DNA of 64,000 bases, taken from Hericium rajendrae. Its lineage: Eukaryota; Basidiomycota; Agaricomycetes; Russulales; Hericiaceae. The notes beneath the pieces are model-generated. The model did not search any database and was not told the DNA's origin. It saw nothing but the letters and a program-made list of their open reading frames with translations. The DNA is taken from the NCBI GenBank assembly GCA_033439255.1, contig CM065879.1, positions 3,664,501 to 3,728,500 on the forward strand, in the 5' to 3' direction. Numbering within the stretch: position 1 is the first letter of the stretch; each line of letters opens with the position of its first letter. Position numbers and translations under genes: made by a program. Below are positions 23,382-35,129 of the stretch, piece by piece.

Positions 23382-24544
23382 GGTGATGTGCGAAGAAAGT
23401 CTGTCAACGGTGAAGGTTGGATCGTAAATGATGATTGAAGTAGGTTTGTTGTAATCAACTGCTTCAAAAGGTGCTCTTATATATGTTTTGCAGGCTGCAT
23501 GTGAAGGTGGAAGGTATTGGAGGTATGACGTCATACTTCGATATGCTGTGGTGAACCGGTTGTCGACGTGGAGGTCGCAGGATCCAAAGTGACATACAGG
23601 GACCTTTCGAGATCAGGCATGGGATGGGCCCCACGGTGACGCATGCTGGCGCTGTTGGTGGGCGTACGCTCTTTCTTGAGCGGCAACGACTTTGGCTCTT
23701 TCCTGCGTCATGGTCAGATACGACGATCGTGAGGCACGATGGTTGAGTCCAGTGTCTACTCTGCCCCCGGGAGACTAGCGTCATGGTGTTTTTCGCAGAA
23801 CACGATACCCTGTTCCAGCCCATCGTCAGGTACGACGACGGCGACAGGGTCTATGTGTGCAAGGGTCTATGTGTGCAAGGGAAATGGAATATTAAATCAA
23901 CATGTACAACTTGCGAATGCTTCGTCTCACTGGCTTTGTGACCGGTTGACTCATGTCTAGCATTACTGTACTTCAACAGCCCATTGACATTTTGGTTTTT
24001 CTCGTCGAATGAAGTACTCATAAGTACTCTCTCTTCCAATAACCTACGCCTTGTACCTGATGGCCCACCCAATATCCCCATTACTTACTGTACTCTGTCA
24101 GTCCTGTGACTAGACAATGTCCGTTCGGCAATCGCCGCTCTTGCTTACTCTCGGTGACTAGTATCGGTGACTGTCTGACCACCATTGCCTCTGCGCTCAG
24201 GCCCTCTTCTGTAAAGCAGCATATCGCGCCTTTTGGCTGATCACACCTTGAGACGAGCAATGCTGTAAGATGTTGCTCGTTAGTGACTCTCCTGGAAATT
24301 TTGCACCACAAGGCACGAAGCCTCGAGACTTGCTGAAGCTTTCCATGTCCAATGGAAGGTGCGCCTGCCCTTTGACCCTTTATCTCTTCTTATTGAAAGA
24401 ATTTATTTCCCTCTGTATCGCAGGCCGGCTAAGTAGAATGGGCTTGACTGCCATTTGGAGCTATGTCACGCAAAACTTCTTCAGCATCTTTCTGTAACAG
24501 ACGCAAAATAGACGCCTGAACTTCCATCACTCTTACCCGATTGC
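23382..24544. other. Intergenic, short tandem duplication
   Basis: About 1.2 kb without a recognised gene between divergently arranged genes. A perfect 16-base direct repeat (AGGGTCTATGTGTGCA twice) occurs at about 23846-23881. The rest has short open stretches only. Confidence 0.45.
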
Positions 24545-25534
24545 ATGGACTCCTCGACATTGCCTCCTTTTTGCGATGGGCTGCCGACGCACACTCATCG
24601 CCACTGCATAAACTGCTGGCAACCAGAGGGTCGTGATGGTGGAAAGATAATGTCCAGATGTTCAGCCTGCTATATGGACTGGTATTGCGTCCGTTTTTGT
24701 CTGGAATTACTTAAACGCAGCGCACCGTACTGACCCGTATATGTACTTTTTCAGTCTAGAGAATGCCAGGGAGCAGACTGGCGTATTCACAAACCACTGT
24801 GCCACTCGCTATCCGCGCGACGCCGCGAGCTCACGGAGAGGACTGGCAGCCCGCAAGCGTGGATCGACCTCATGCATTTCATGGACTACCACCACAACAC
24901 TCTCGTGAGCTGTGGCATCGCTGCTTTGAATCTTCCAGAGAACGTAGGCGCTCAGGAATACACGGTCCTGCTTGCCCATTTCTGTTACAACGGCGACCCG
25001 GATCTACCTAGTGAGCATCGCTTTGACGTCACTGGCTGCTGGACCATCGACACGCGCGACCCCGTCCACGCGCACGCATCACCTGGCAATCGCGCAGACT
25101 ATGTGGGGGCCCTCAAGTCCGGCATGAACGAGCTGGGCCCGTTGAACTACGCGGGGTCCTCAGCATATCATATCGAAGTGGACTTCGGGGTGAAGAAGGA
25201 GAATTTTTCGCGGATGTACTCGATTGCTGTACTGTCCGCGATCGGAGAGCCGTACCCGAAATGGCAGGCGCTCTTTAGGGAATATATCCAGCAGGGAAAG
25301 TTAGTAGACTTGCCGTGCAAAGGGGCAGTGGGCTCGCAATGCTATGGTGGCTTGATGCAGGAGGTTGGTCGAGATGTGATTCAGAATTCGCCCTGGGCAC
25401 GGCTGATGTCGCTTTCTAGTAGGAACAGCCAAGGTCAAAGTGAACAAGTGAACGTAGTAGAGAAGACATCTCTGCACCCGTGTCCCGTGATAGTCTATGT
25501 GATACAACCTCGTTTCTCAGCCAGGCATTGTTAA
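24545..25534 (+). CDS. MYND-type zinc-finger protein (paralogue 2)
   Basis: Exon 1 (ATG 24545, MDSSTLPPFCDGLPTHTHRH) runs into CINCWQPEGRDGG, SRCSACYMDWYC. After an intron with a GTCCGT donor and TTTTTCAG acceptor, exon 2 gives SRECQGADWRIHKPLCHSL, completing the MYND finger. The body is shared with the paralogues: GSPQAWIDLMHFMDYHHNTL, CGIAALNLPENVGAQEYTVL and WQALFREYIQQGK. It is the most diverged of the three: it lacks the RFCCRK block and has its own C terminus (MSLSSRNSQGQSEQVNV..RFSARHC). No frame break seen. Likely a protein-interaction protein of a lineage-specific family. The C-terminal end may be spliced differently. Confidence 0.75.
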
Positions 25535-26054
25535 TTTTTCGTGTTCTGGTGTCTATCTAGACAACTTGCCGTACGTACGTGATGGAATTGCGGACTATTC
25601 GAATGTCTTCTGATCGGTGGGTCTGATGTCGATCTACACGTGCGAACGCCAATACAGGAAAAGGTATTCGCTTTTCGAGTTTGTCCACAAGCTAGTCAGG
25701 CAGTCATGGACTTGCTATGCGATGGTTGGCATTCATTTAGATGAAGCTGCTCTCGCCTTTCTTCTCCCTCATCTCTGCCTCACTGCGTCTACAGGTTCAT
25801 TCTTGCGAGCCCGCCCATCCAAGCCTACAATCCTAGCTGTTCCCGATATTTCATTCTAGACTTCATTCTGTTCACTTTATCTGTTTGGGTACCCCAATTT
25901 GTCTCCTCGTATCGCTCGCACATCGTGCAGGACTCTTCGCCAAAGAACTGCTATTGTCAGGTGAGCTGTTGTTCCGGACTCCCGAATTTTCACGCCGAGT
26001 TGGGATAAAGTAGTAACAAAGCGAACCGTTCAGCCTTCGAGTCTTTGTCCTACG
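25535..26054. other. Spacer and likely spliced leader of MYND paralogue 3
   Basis: Lies between two tandem MYND genes. The distal half matches the region upstream of MYND paralogue 1: pyrimidine-rich CTTCTCCCTCATCTC, CACATCGTGCAGGACTCTTCG, and CTATTGTCAG followed by GTGAGCTGTTG. The last pair looks like a 5' UTR exon end with a donor whose acceptor may be GAACCGTTCAG at about 26032. Confidence 0.5.
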
Positions 26055-27043
26055 ATGCCGACTCAAAGCATGAAGCTGCCCACTATTCTTGCAGAACTTG
26101 TATCGTCCGCCTTGCCTTTATTCCACGACGCACCACCTATGCATGTTCATCGGCGTTGCAAAAACTGCGAGAAAGCGTCGCGATGCGAAGACCTTGAACT
26201 CCAGAAGTGCAAGGGCTGCTATTGTGTTCACTACTGTGTTCGTCGTAATCTCCGTAACGCATAGCTTACTCGTGCTGAATGTTTGCATCTTCAGTCTAAG
26301 TCTTGTCAGCAAGCCCACTGGTCTTCGCACAAGGGCTTTTGTAAATACCATTCGGATTTCCGTCGAGACGTCACACGAGCAACGAACAACCCACAAGCCT
26401 GGACCGACTTGTGTTCCTGGATGGAATACCATCACAACTCCCTGATGAACGCCGCCGCCGCGTCCTTCAACCTGCGGGAGAATCCCGGCGCCGAAGAGCA
26501 CTTCGCGTTCTTCGTCTCGATACGTTACGACAGCAAGCCCGGCCAACCGATGCAGAAACGCTTTTCCTTCATGGATGCCCGCGCTGTCGACATGCGCACG
26601 CACATCCCTGCGATCGATGCAATGACTATGCCTGATACGTCCCTCGAGACGAAGGCCGCGAAGGAACAGCTGGGGAGGTTCTATGCAGGCACCGGAACCT
26701 ACTGCATCGCCGCGGTTTTCGATACGATGCTCGTGAACATGACGCCCCATAAGTTCGTAATCGACAGGCCTGTGTCCCGTGCGAAGCGGCATCCAGAGTG
26801 GTATGCCCTCCTTAAAGACTACATCACGCAGGGTAGGAAGATGCGCTTTTGCTGTCGCAAGCTTGCGGTGGGAACGTGCTGTTGCGGAGGCTGGACGCAT
26901 CCCAGTGCAGTCAAGCAGGTATTTCCTCTCCCGCAGTCCCCGCTATCTTTGGTGAACGTCTCTGTCAGGCACACGTTGAGAACGTCCAAGCAGCCCAAAG
27001 TCACGCAACTATCGAAGAAGTCGGTGCGACGGAGTCCGTATGA
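26055..27043 (+). CDS. MYND-type zinc-finger protein (paralogue 3)
   Basis: The ATG at 26055 gives MPTQSMKLPTILAELVSSA. The MYND finger is HVHRRCKNCEKASRCEDLEL, KCKGCYCVHYC, then after an intron (GTTCGT donor, CTTCAG acceptor) SKSCQQAHWSSHKGFCKYH. The body follows: NNPQAWTDLCSWMEYHHNSL, ASFNLRENPGAEEHFAF, FVIDRPVSRAKRHPEWYALL, DYITQGRKMRFCCRK and a CCCGG motif. A last intron (GTATTTCC..CTGTCAG) leads to AHVENVQAAQSHATIEEVGA and TESV, stop at 27041-27043. Closest to paralogue 1, including the upstream region, and intact, so it is the best reference for the family. No SET domain. Function unknown beyond the MYND protein-interaction finger. Confidence 0.8.
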
Positions 27044-27231
27044 TACCTCGCATGACACCCGCTGCAATTTGGAAGTTTCAGCCGTATACTACTTCCTACC
27101 TTCAGTCCTACCCTCTATCTGTAAACGGTCTCAATTCGCCGTGTGGTTTATTTCTGGGCTTGAGTATTCTGCCTATCTTTTCCCCGTAGTATACACACTA
27201 TATGGCCTCCTTGATATTGTGATAACAACCT

Positions 27232-27580
27232 AGATGATCAATCTTGCAACGCGGCCACTCAGTCCGTCGAAGTGGTCAACTGCGCAGGGTTATTTCGGCG
27301 CCTATCTCTTCTGATTTAGCTCCGGCGAACCGGCAGAGTGGCTTGTCAATGATTTCAAGTTCCGAGCGCTGAAATGAAATTAATCATCTTGCGAACCTCG
27401 TGCCGACTTTTGAGAATTCAACAGCTCTTACCAGGCCCTTCTTCTAAAACCATCCATTGATTTGTTTTCCTCCCTCTCTTCCATCAGGACACACTTAAGG
27501 GCTTTACGCCTCCACAGGACTGCTCCGATGAAGTTTCGCCTAGCATTGACCGCATGACTCGCTATAGATACTACCTCGCT
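27232..27580 (-). repeat. Dispersed repeat, copy B
   Basis: Inverted copy of 8460-8812. On the minus strand it reads CTAGGCGAAACTTCATCGGA, GGTTCGCCGGAGCTAAATCA, then CGTTGCAAGATTGAT, where similarity ends just after MYND paralogue 3. Small indels relative to copy A suggest an old, inactive repeat. Confidence 0.8.
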
Positions 27581-27854
27581 TTTGATTTCCGTTCATACGA
27601 TCTTACATCCCGGATATCCGACAGTCCTCCAAATCAGTCTCCGTTGTGCCCCGACACCAAAAGCCCAAGAAAAAAGCAATGAAAGAACGAAAGTAACGCA
27701 GAGAAGTATCACGGACAGCGACACGAAACGGAGGCGAACACGAGATACGATATCGTAACGGCCTGAGCCTTCTTCCTTCCCGAACCATAGTAAGTGTCCC
27801 ATGTACCTAGCGTACAACGCAGTGTACAAAGTCCTCCCTACGCATAACCCGGAT

Positions 27855-30800
27855 TCAAGAATACATCGCCGCGGCGCGCGCCAGCGTCGCGTGGTCAAGC
27901 CCACGCAGCTTCAGGCACTTCTGGAACAGCTTGCGGTCGACGGGGTGCTGCACGCGGCTCGCGAGGTGCTGCCCCGCAACGAGGCTCTTGATCGTGCCCG
28001 CGATGAGCCGCTGCTTCTGGACGTTAATCAGTGGCTCGAGCTGCATCGCCGGCGGCAGCGGCGCGAGCGTCTCGAACACCTCGGGATGTGCTGGCGCGCC
28101 AAAGTTGCCCGTGGCCGTGTCGATCCCGACGGCCTCGTTCGGCGCGGTCGGGTCGATGAGGTCGGGCAGCTGGCTGAAGCGGTACAGTTGAGAGAGGTAT
28201 ATGCCTATATGAGGTACATGTCAGGTTTGGTTGGAGAGAACACGAGGGATAAACGCACCGAGGAAGGGAACACAGGCGGGAGGTTTTTGCGGCTTGCTCT
28301 CCGATCCACCCTTGCTCTTTGTCGTCGAGCCCCGTGAGGACGCAGCCTCTTCTGAGCGGCTGCCTGAGGCCTGCTTCCAGTTCGCCATCGTCTCAACCGC
28401 ACTGCGGATATGGCCAAAGTCGTCACGGCTCTCGACGAACTGCGTCAGGTCGTTGAGCATGCGCACGTTATACACGTTTACACGGCTCCACAACTTGCGC
28501 ATCACATTCGTAACCCACTCGCTGCGCAGGCCCGCGATGATCGCGACGAGCGTGCTGAAGTTGCTGAGTGTGTAGCATTTCTGTGTGTACCGGTCAGTGA
28601 GATAACAAATGACAGAAGATGGGCATGAGCGGACATACCCAAGCGATCCGGATGAACTTGCCAATAAGAGCTGGCCGCTCCGCCGGATGCGTGAGGACCA
28701 CCTCCGACAAGACGAAGTTCGCGACCAGGTTAAATCGCCCCCGAGCGGCAACCAACGCGCTCGTTTTGTAGCCCCCGCGGCCCTCCGCCTTCCAGCGTGC
28801 ACGCTCTTTCAGGAACAGGCTCCAGTCGAGAATATTGGCATCCTCAACCGACGTGCGCCACTCGTCCGACGTGAGCTCCTCGAACTTGACGCAGAGAAAC
28901 AGCTCGCGGTCGATGATCGAGAAGTGCCGCGCGAGTTCCGCCGCGCCGTGCCCGTGCACAAACGAGCGATGCATTTTCGGCAGCTGCTGCGGGAGCACGA
29001 ATTTCGACAGCGGAGGGCTCGTCAGCGGCGGCGAGGTCTGGTGCGAGGTCGGCGAGCGCGACGGCGAAGACGACACGCGGCTCTGGATGATCTCGAGTGG
29101 AACGACGTCTTCTAGGGAGGGTTTCGCATCTACAATAGACGAGACGGCCGAGGACAGGCCGGTCGCTGTTGGCGTCGGACCGTCTGCGTCGATGGACGAG
29201 CGGAAAATTGACGACGGACGCGTCTGCTGCGAGCTCCGATGGGACTCGCCGTTCTCGGACGACTGGTACCACCCGAGGGACTGTGTCTCCGACATGTCCG
29301 TATTCCGCGCGCCAGTGTCATCCGAGATGTCCGCTGAAAAGCGCGGCTCCTCGTGCCCGTAGTCGCCCTGGTCCATGCGATCGCGGATCGTCTTGACCCA
29401 GTTGTCGACCTTGGACTCCTTTGCACGCTGCTTCTGCGGGTTCATGTGGCCCTCGAGCCGCTTCAGCGCATCCTCGACATCGCCAGCTTCCTCATCGTCA
29501 CTGAGCGAGTCAACGAGCGCATTCAAGTGCCACTGCTGGATCGTGCTGCCTAGCCCGCCGCCCGCGGACGACACCGTGCTCGATTGTCCCGACGTCAGCG
29601 AGTCATGCGAAGTCAGGCCCATCGAGGATACGCTATCGCGGTGCTCGACGAACTCGAAGTCGCGCCGCAGAGGCAGTCGGCGGGTGGGCTTCTTGAGCCC
29701 CGGCGGAGCGGCGGGCCCGCTTCCATCGGACGAGGCGTCGGACAGGTCGAGATCGTCGATATCCACCACGTCGGGGCGCCAGAGGCGTCCGCCGTTGGTG
29801 CGACGAAGGCCACTCGACTCCGGCATCGGAGAGAGTGGCACGCCATAGCTCGACGATCCGGACGATCCGATCGAACTTGGCGGGCGGGGACTGGGGCTCG
29901 AGAGTAAGGAGACTGGGATGGGTGATTCGGTGGTGTAAGGGGGAGGGATAGGCAACTCTGTTTCTTCGCTCTCGGTGGATGTCTCCGGGACAGAAGCGAG
30001 AGACTGGGTATCATTAGAATCAATAGGCCCCCCACTGGGAGGAGAAGATGGATCCTCAGGGAGCTCAGGCGTGCGCTCCAGGGGTTGTGATAGCGGCGGC
30101 ACCTTAGCTTCCAGCGTAGGCACCAAAGAGGGAGACTGTGAGGTCACAGGTGGCGCATGCATGTCGATCATCTTCAAATACTGCTCGACACCGCCTCGCA
30201 CTGTTAGCAAGTCGCCCGTCGCATTAAGCTCAAGATCGAATGCTGAAACATCCGCATACGCGCCCGCTGGAGCTGACATTGAGGAACGCGATTGCAAGAC
30301 ACGTTTCCAGCGCCCGAGTCGGCCGATTGTGCTGACAAAGGCACGAGACAGCGCGTTATGATGTACGGGCAACGTCGCAGGTGTCTGTGCAATGGCGGAG
30401 TTGACGGAGGTGGAGGGTGATGGGCGATGTTGTAGGATGGTCTGATGGAGGGGCTGCTGCATCAGAGCGATGGAGATTGCCGTCCGGCCCCCACTACCCT
30501 CTGCACCACCAGACAGCTGCGGATTCACTGCGCGCTCGAAGCCCCCGTTAGCCGATTCTGCACTGCCGTCGACGATAAAGTCAAGATCAAGATCTGAGAC
30601 AGCTGACGCGGTCGACTGTCGGAAGGCTTCCTTCTGCTTCGAAGCATCTGGGGCAAGGCGTGCACCGTTCGTCGAAATGGTCCTTCGATTCGTTGACGTT
30701 GTGAACCGATCCTGTCGGGTGTGCACCTCCTTGCACTCGCGGACGACCGAGTGCAGCTTCGCAACGATGCTCTGTGGGTATACATTAGACAAGCCAGCGG

Positions 30801-33153
30801 TTATGAGATATCGTGATATTTACTGTCGCGTCCGGATGCTTCTTCAGAATAGGGTCCCGTCTCAGAGTGTTCAGCCAGCTTGCAAGGAGCAGCCTCAGCT
30901 CCCGGTTCGGAATGAAGTCAACCGCAAAGAACGTAAGCAGCCAGTACCGAATCGCCACAAACGTGCGTACGCGCACAATGCGGCGCACCATTTCGTCGTG
31001 TTCCGACACCGGCTGGCCCAGCGCCCAGTGGAAGCGGCATATCAGCAGATATAATAAGTCCACTGCGCCGATGTACGTGCGGTATGTGAGGAAGAACACG
31101 AGTAGCTCGTCATAATTGAGCTCGCTCGTGAGCTGCGCGATCCAGCGCTCGATTGTCGCGGCAACGAGCGCTTTCGTCGGGTGGTCTGCAGCGGAGACGC
31201 GCACGACAGGTCGAGGTAGCTCAATCCCGCTGACCGAGTCGCGCCTCTTGTTGCTTCGCCGCGAACGCGACGACGACGACGGGCCAGTGTGGCTACTCTG
31301 TGAGATGGACACGTCGTCTGGTGTCTCCGGCGCGATTTCGGCCCAGATGACGAAGCGGGGATCATCTCGTGGGGATGCGGTGTCGTCGGCGTTAGCGGAC
31401 ATCTTAATGACAGTGGTTTCTGTAGAGTCAGGCGATATCCGATCAGCAGGGGGAGGCCGCTGTACGCCTGGAGCACGTCGAAAACTTCCGTCGAATAGCG
31501 GGTGTGGTTGGACGTCTGTGGGGTTGTCAGGTAGCTCGGGTCTGGCACTTCTGGACGTGGGATGTAAGACGACTTTCGCGACGGAGTTGGAGACTGCTCA
31601 AGGTCGGGGGACGCTGGTGGGTAGGAGTCCCGTAATTTGCTTGCGGTGGGGGTGACGGGGGTGATAGGGGTGATGGAGGAAAGAATACTGCTTCGATGCC
31701 GGAGAGCCAGAGACGGTTCCGCACGAGCAGTCAAGACCGACTCAAAGGACTGCATTTCCCTTAGCTGCTGAGGTGGGGCAAGGGACGGGCCTGACCTGCG
31801 GAACGGCGAGTCGAACATGACACCAGGACCGAAGGGATGAGCGATGATGGCAGGCGAGCTCGGCAAGTCGTTTTCATCAGGTGGCATGTGCAAGCTCCGG
31901 GTCGAATGCGAGTTGATTCCGGTAGGGAAGGTAGAAGGCTCCGTCACGGTCCATTGCATGACATCCGAGAAGATGTCGCCGCGGCGTGCGTGGGGCGCAT
32001 CGACAGTTATCACACTGGGAAGGCGCGGCAGATCCGCACCAGTGACACTGTGAGAATGCATGCGTCCGAGCGGGGTGGCTGGATTCTGCGCCGACGTGCT
32101 TGAGGAGGGATCGGTCGTCATCACGGACAGCTGGGGGTTCGATCGCGACTTCCGCAGCTTCCGCGGAGGTGACCTGGCGGTCTCGATAGAAAAGAGGCGG
32201 GGAGGAGATGGACCAAAGTCTCCCGAACGGGTGCTCGCGGGGAACATGGTTGCGGGACCCATGAATGCGTGGATGCTCATCCTCGAGCGACGTTTCTTGT
32301 GGCCATCAGAACGAACAGACTCGGATGGTTTATCGAATGATTGTTGCTGCTGCTGCTTCTGTTGGGCCTGCTGATCCAACAGCAGCGTCGCACGCTGTTC
32401 GAGCTCGGCGGTAGACGCTGCAGCTGGCGCGTCCTGATCTCTATTGCTGTGGGACGGCAAGTCATAAATGCATGATACATTGCATGCACGTACGAAGAAG
32501 AAGCACGTACCCGACGCGAAACATTTGTTTCCCATGTTGATTGACAAACGCGGTGATCGCGTAGGGCGAACGTATGTCCTTCCCAACACCAAGATGGCGA
32601 TCGTAACGTTTCTTCAGCTCGCGCGCAGCAGTTGCTGATGAAGTCTCCACGAACGAACCATCGGCTAAGATGATCAGAAGAGCCCATATTAGTACGAGTG
32701 TGCGGAATCGGTGATTTTGGGAATCGCGTGACTGTTTCAAAAATACAACGAACTGCCTTCGACACCATCATGCATGCAGAGTACGCTCTGCCGAAACAAT
32801 GATACGGGGGACTTACGCGCAATGGATATATCGGCTGAAGCGACCTCTGGCGGGAGATCGTCAAAATCGCCGGACGTCTCGTCTCCGTTCACATCCGCGA
32901 ACGCGAAGGACGATTGCGAGCGATTGGCGGAGGGGGTCGGAATAGGCAAGCGGAGATGACTCGAATTGGAGTCTTGGCCAGGGGACAAAAGCGTGGGAGA
33001 TGCTTCAGACGAGCCTTGGCTGGACGAAGACGCGTCGTGGTTCGAGAGGGATAATGAGTTGGGTGACGGGGGCATGTTCGACAGGACGGGGGTGGACACA
33101 GCGGACGTGTCTTCGTCCTCGATGGTAGGGGTGATGGAGGGTGGGGGTGACAT
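27855..33153 (-). CDS. Large Ras guanine-nucleotide exchange factor (Lte1-like)
   Basis: Activator of a Ras-family GTPase, roughly 1,500-1,600 residues. ATG at 33153 (MSPPPSITPTIEDEDTSAVS) opens a disordered N terminus. Next come ADGSFVETSSATAARELKK and RYDRHLGVGKDIRSPYAITA, then a long Ser/Pro-rich section with a Gln run. The RasGEF N-terminal module lies at about 31300-30750 (LVAATIERWIAQLTSELNYD, LLVFFLTYRTYIGAVDLLYL, VRTFVAIRYWLL). After a second disordered linker of about 550 residues, the catalytic module lies at about 28970-27860 (ELARHFSIIDRELFLCVKFE, NLVANFVLSEVVLTHPAERP, CYTLSNFSTLVAIIAGLRSE, FLGIYLSQLYRFSQLPDLID). The wide separation of the two modules resembles Lte1, the mitotic-exit GEF; this assignment is inference. 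One base seems missing in a C run near 31451 (YSGLP/ADRISPDSTE). Confidence 0.85.
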
Positions 33154-33753
33154 AGTGAATGGTATGTGGTGGTTCTTGAATGTGGTGCTGCTTGAATAGA
33201 GGAGTAACGAGAGCCGAGCTGGACCAAGCTAGAAGACAAGATCTAGTACATGGAAAGCGGAAGCAGGTGCAAAGTCGAGAAATGAATGGTTCTTAGCTAT
33301 CGTACCGTCGTGGTGTCGAAAGAAGGTCGGTGAAGAATATGTCGACGAACTTGGACTTGGGGTGAGACCCGGGTTACGCGGGTTGAAGGGCGTGAATATG
33401 TTCTAGAAGAAGGCGAAATGGACGAGGTGGACCTGGTATGATGATTTGAGCTTGATACCTTGAGGGTTTGTGGTGGTCGTGAATGGCGTTTGTCTGCACA
33501 AGACGGAGGAAGAGGCGAGACTTGGCTCGGCGGCCACTCAATTCTTTCGACTCAGATTTGCGGCCACGTGCCTCCAATATATAATTCATTTATGCTTTCC
33601 CACGCCCGTGATTGTGACCGGACGCGACACGGCGCCGTCACTGTACCGCGTTCCAACTTGCTCCTCCACCGCCTCCTCACCGCCATTCTGTCTCTCTCCA
33701 TACCGCTCATTCCACGCACCGGCCTGGTAGAACATCGGCCTTATATCCTCCGG
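33154..33753. promoter_or_regulatory. Divergent promoter region RasGEF / ASF1
   Basis: About 600 bases between the start codons of the Ras-GEF (-) and ASF1 (+). A TATATAA run at about 33576 and a poly-pyrimidine stretch (CCACCGCCTCCTCACCGCC) before ASF1 fit a bidirectional fungal promoter. No specific operator recognised. Confidence 0.5.
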
Positions 33754-34561
33754 AATGTCCATCGTCACTATTCGCGTACGTGCGTCTATTACACCTGGTG
33801 GCGCTGGCGTTCTGACATCTCCGCGGTGCACAGAACGTCGAGTTTCTCAATAATCCCGCGCGCTTCCTTGATCCTTATCACTTTCGAGTCACCTTCGAGT
33901 GCATAGCTGCGCTAAAGGACGGTGCGTTACTCACCTCACTGTTTATCCACCCGTCGCTCATTGCCATTCGCACTACCCCACCCTCCGGGATGGTTCCTCT
34001 CCTCCGGATTCCTCGGACATAGACCTCGAATGGCGCCTCATCTACGTCTCATCTCCGGGGAATGAGGAATTAGACCAGGAGTTAGACGACTGCCTAGTTG
34101 GCCCCGTGCCCGTGGGCGTCAACTCCTTCGAATTCGAGGGCTCAGCGCCTGCCCCTTCGAAAATTCCGACGGAGGACGTTCTGGGCGTCGCTGCTCTGAT
34201 CCTAACCGGGTCGTACCGTGACCAGGAGTTTGTGCGAGTGGGATATTACCAGAACACGGAATACGACAATGAGGAGATGAAGGCGACGCCGCCGCCGCAA
34301 ATTCAATTCGACCGGTTATTGAGGGATATTAGTACGAAGCCGCGAGTAACGAGGTTCCAGATCAAATGGTGTGCAGTTTTTGTTCCCGGACACAAATCGA
34401 ATCGCTGAACCTCGTGATTGTACAGGGACGTGATTCCTCAGCAGCCAATACAAACTGCGGCCGGTGCAGCATCCTCTGCAGCAGTCCCATCTGCGAATGA
34501 CCTTGACGATGTGGATTCACCTCAGCCTCACACTAATGGTATACCCTCTGCGGCGTCATAG
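33754..34561 (+). CDS. ASF1: Histone chaperone ASF1
   Basis: Histone H3-H4 chaperone used in nucleosome assembly behind replication and in transcription. Exon 1 is MSIVTIR (ATG 33754), followed by NVEFLNNPARFLDPYHFRVT, FECIAALKDD, LEWRLIYVSSPGNEELDQEL, VGPVPVGVNSFEFEGSAPAP, VLGVAALILTGSYRDQEFVR, VGYYQNTEYDNEEMKATPPP and RVTRFQIKWDVIPQQP. This covers the whole conserved immunoglobulin-like core of about 155 residues. The tail is short (about 35 residues, DLDDVDSPQPHTNGIPSAAS) compared with the long acidic tail of budding yeast. Four exons with canonical introns, all in frame, no break. H2A.Z follows 570 bases downstream on the same strand. Confidence 0.97.
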
Positions 34562-35129
34562 ACGCTTTTTGAGTTTTGCAATTTTGTCGCCCGCACGGTT
34601 GAATATTTTGTCTTGACATTGCGGCATGGGTCTGGGGTGTATCCATATGTATCTTAACATTTTTCACCAATAAAATTAAACTTGTAAACGCTTGTTCAAT
34701 GCATTCTCCTCAAAGCATGCTCTGGATGTATTCGCAAGAATAAATTTCCGTCGAATTGCCCTAGTACTGCCCTACTACTAGTGCCTGTCGTCGCGGTGGC
34801 AGTAGGTGGCAGCCCTGGCCCAGGCGCGCGTCGCGCCTCTCACGTGATTCTTGTTTATTGATCCGCCACGGGGGTCCCACGCCCCTTCTTCCGCACACTC
34901 ATCAGCCACTTTCGCGTCTCATCCTCACATCCACCGCGCCTCGTCTTTTCGCGCCTCCTCGACCACAGAAGCTCTCCATAGTCTCGTGTCTTCTACGAGA
35001 AACTTTGATACTTGATCTTCAATCCTGTCAGTTGATCGTACCATTCTTTCTGGTCGCGATCTGCCACTAACATCTCCTCCTCATCCCCCCTATCTTGCAT
35101 CCCGCATCCTGCAGCAGCCTTTTCTCGCA
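34562..35129. promoter_or_regulatory. ASF1 3' flank and H2A.Z promoter
   Basis: AATAAAATTAAA at about 34670 could serve as the ASF1 polyadenylation signal. The last 250 bases before the H2A.Z ATG are pyrimidine-rich (CACATCCACCGCGCCTCG, CATCTCCTCCTCATCCCCCC), typical of strongly expressed fungal genes. No TATA box is obvious. Confidence 0.45.
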
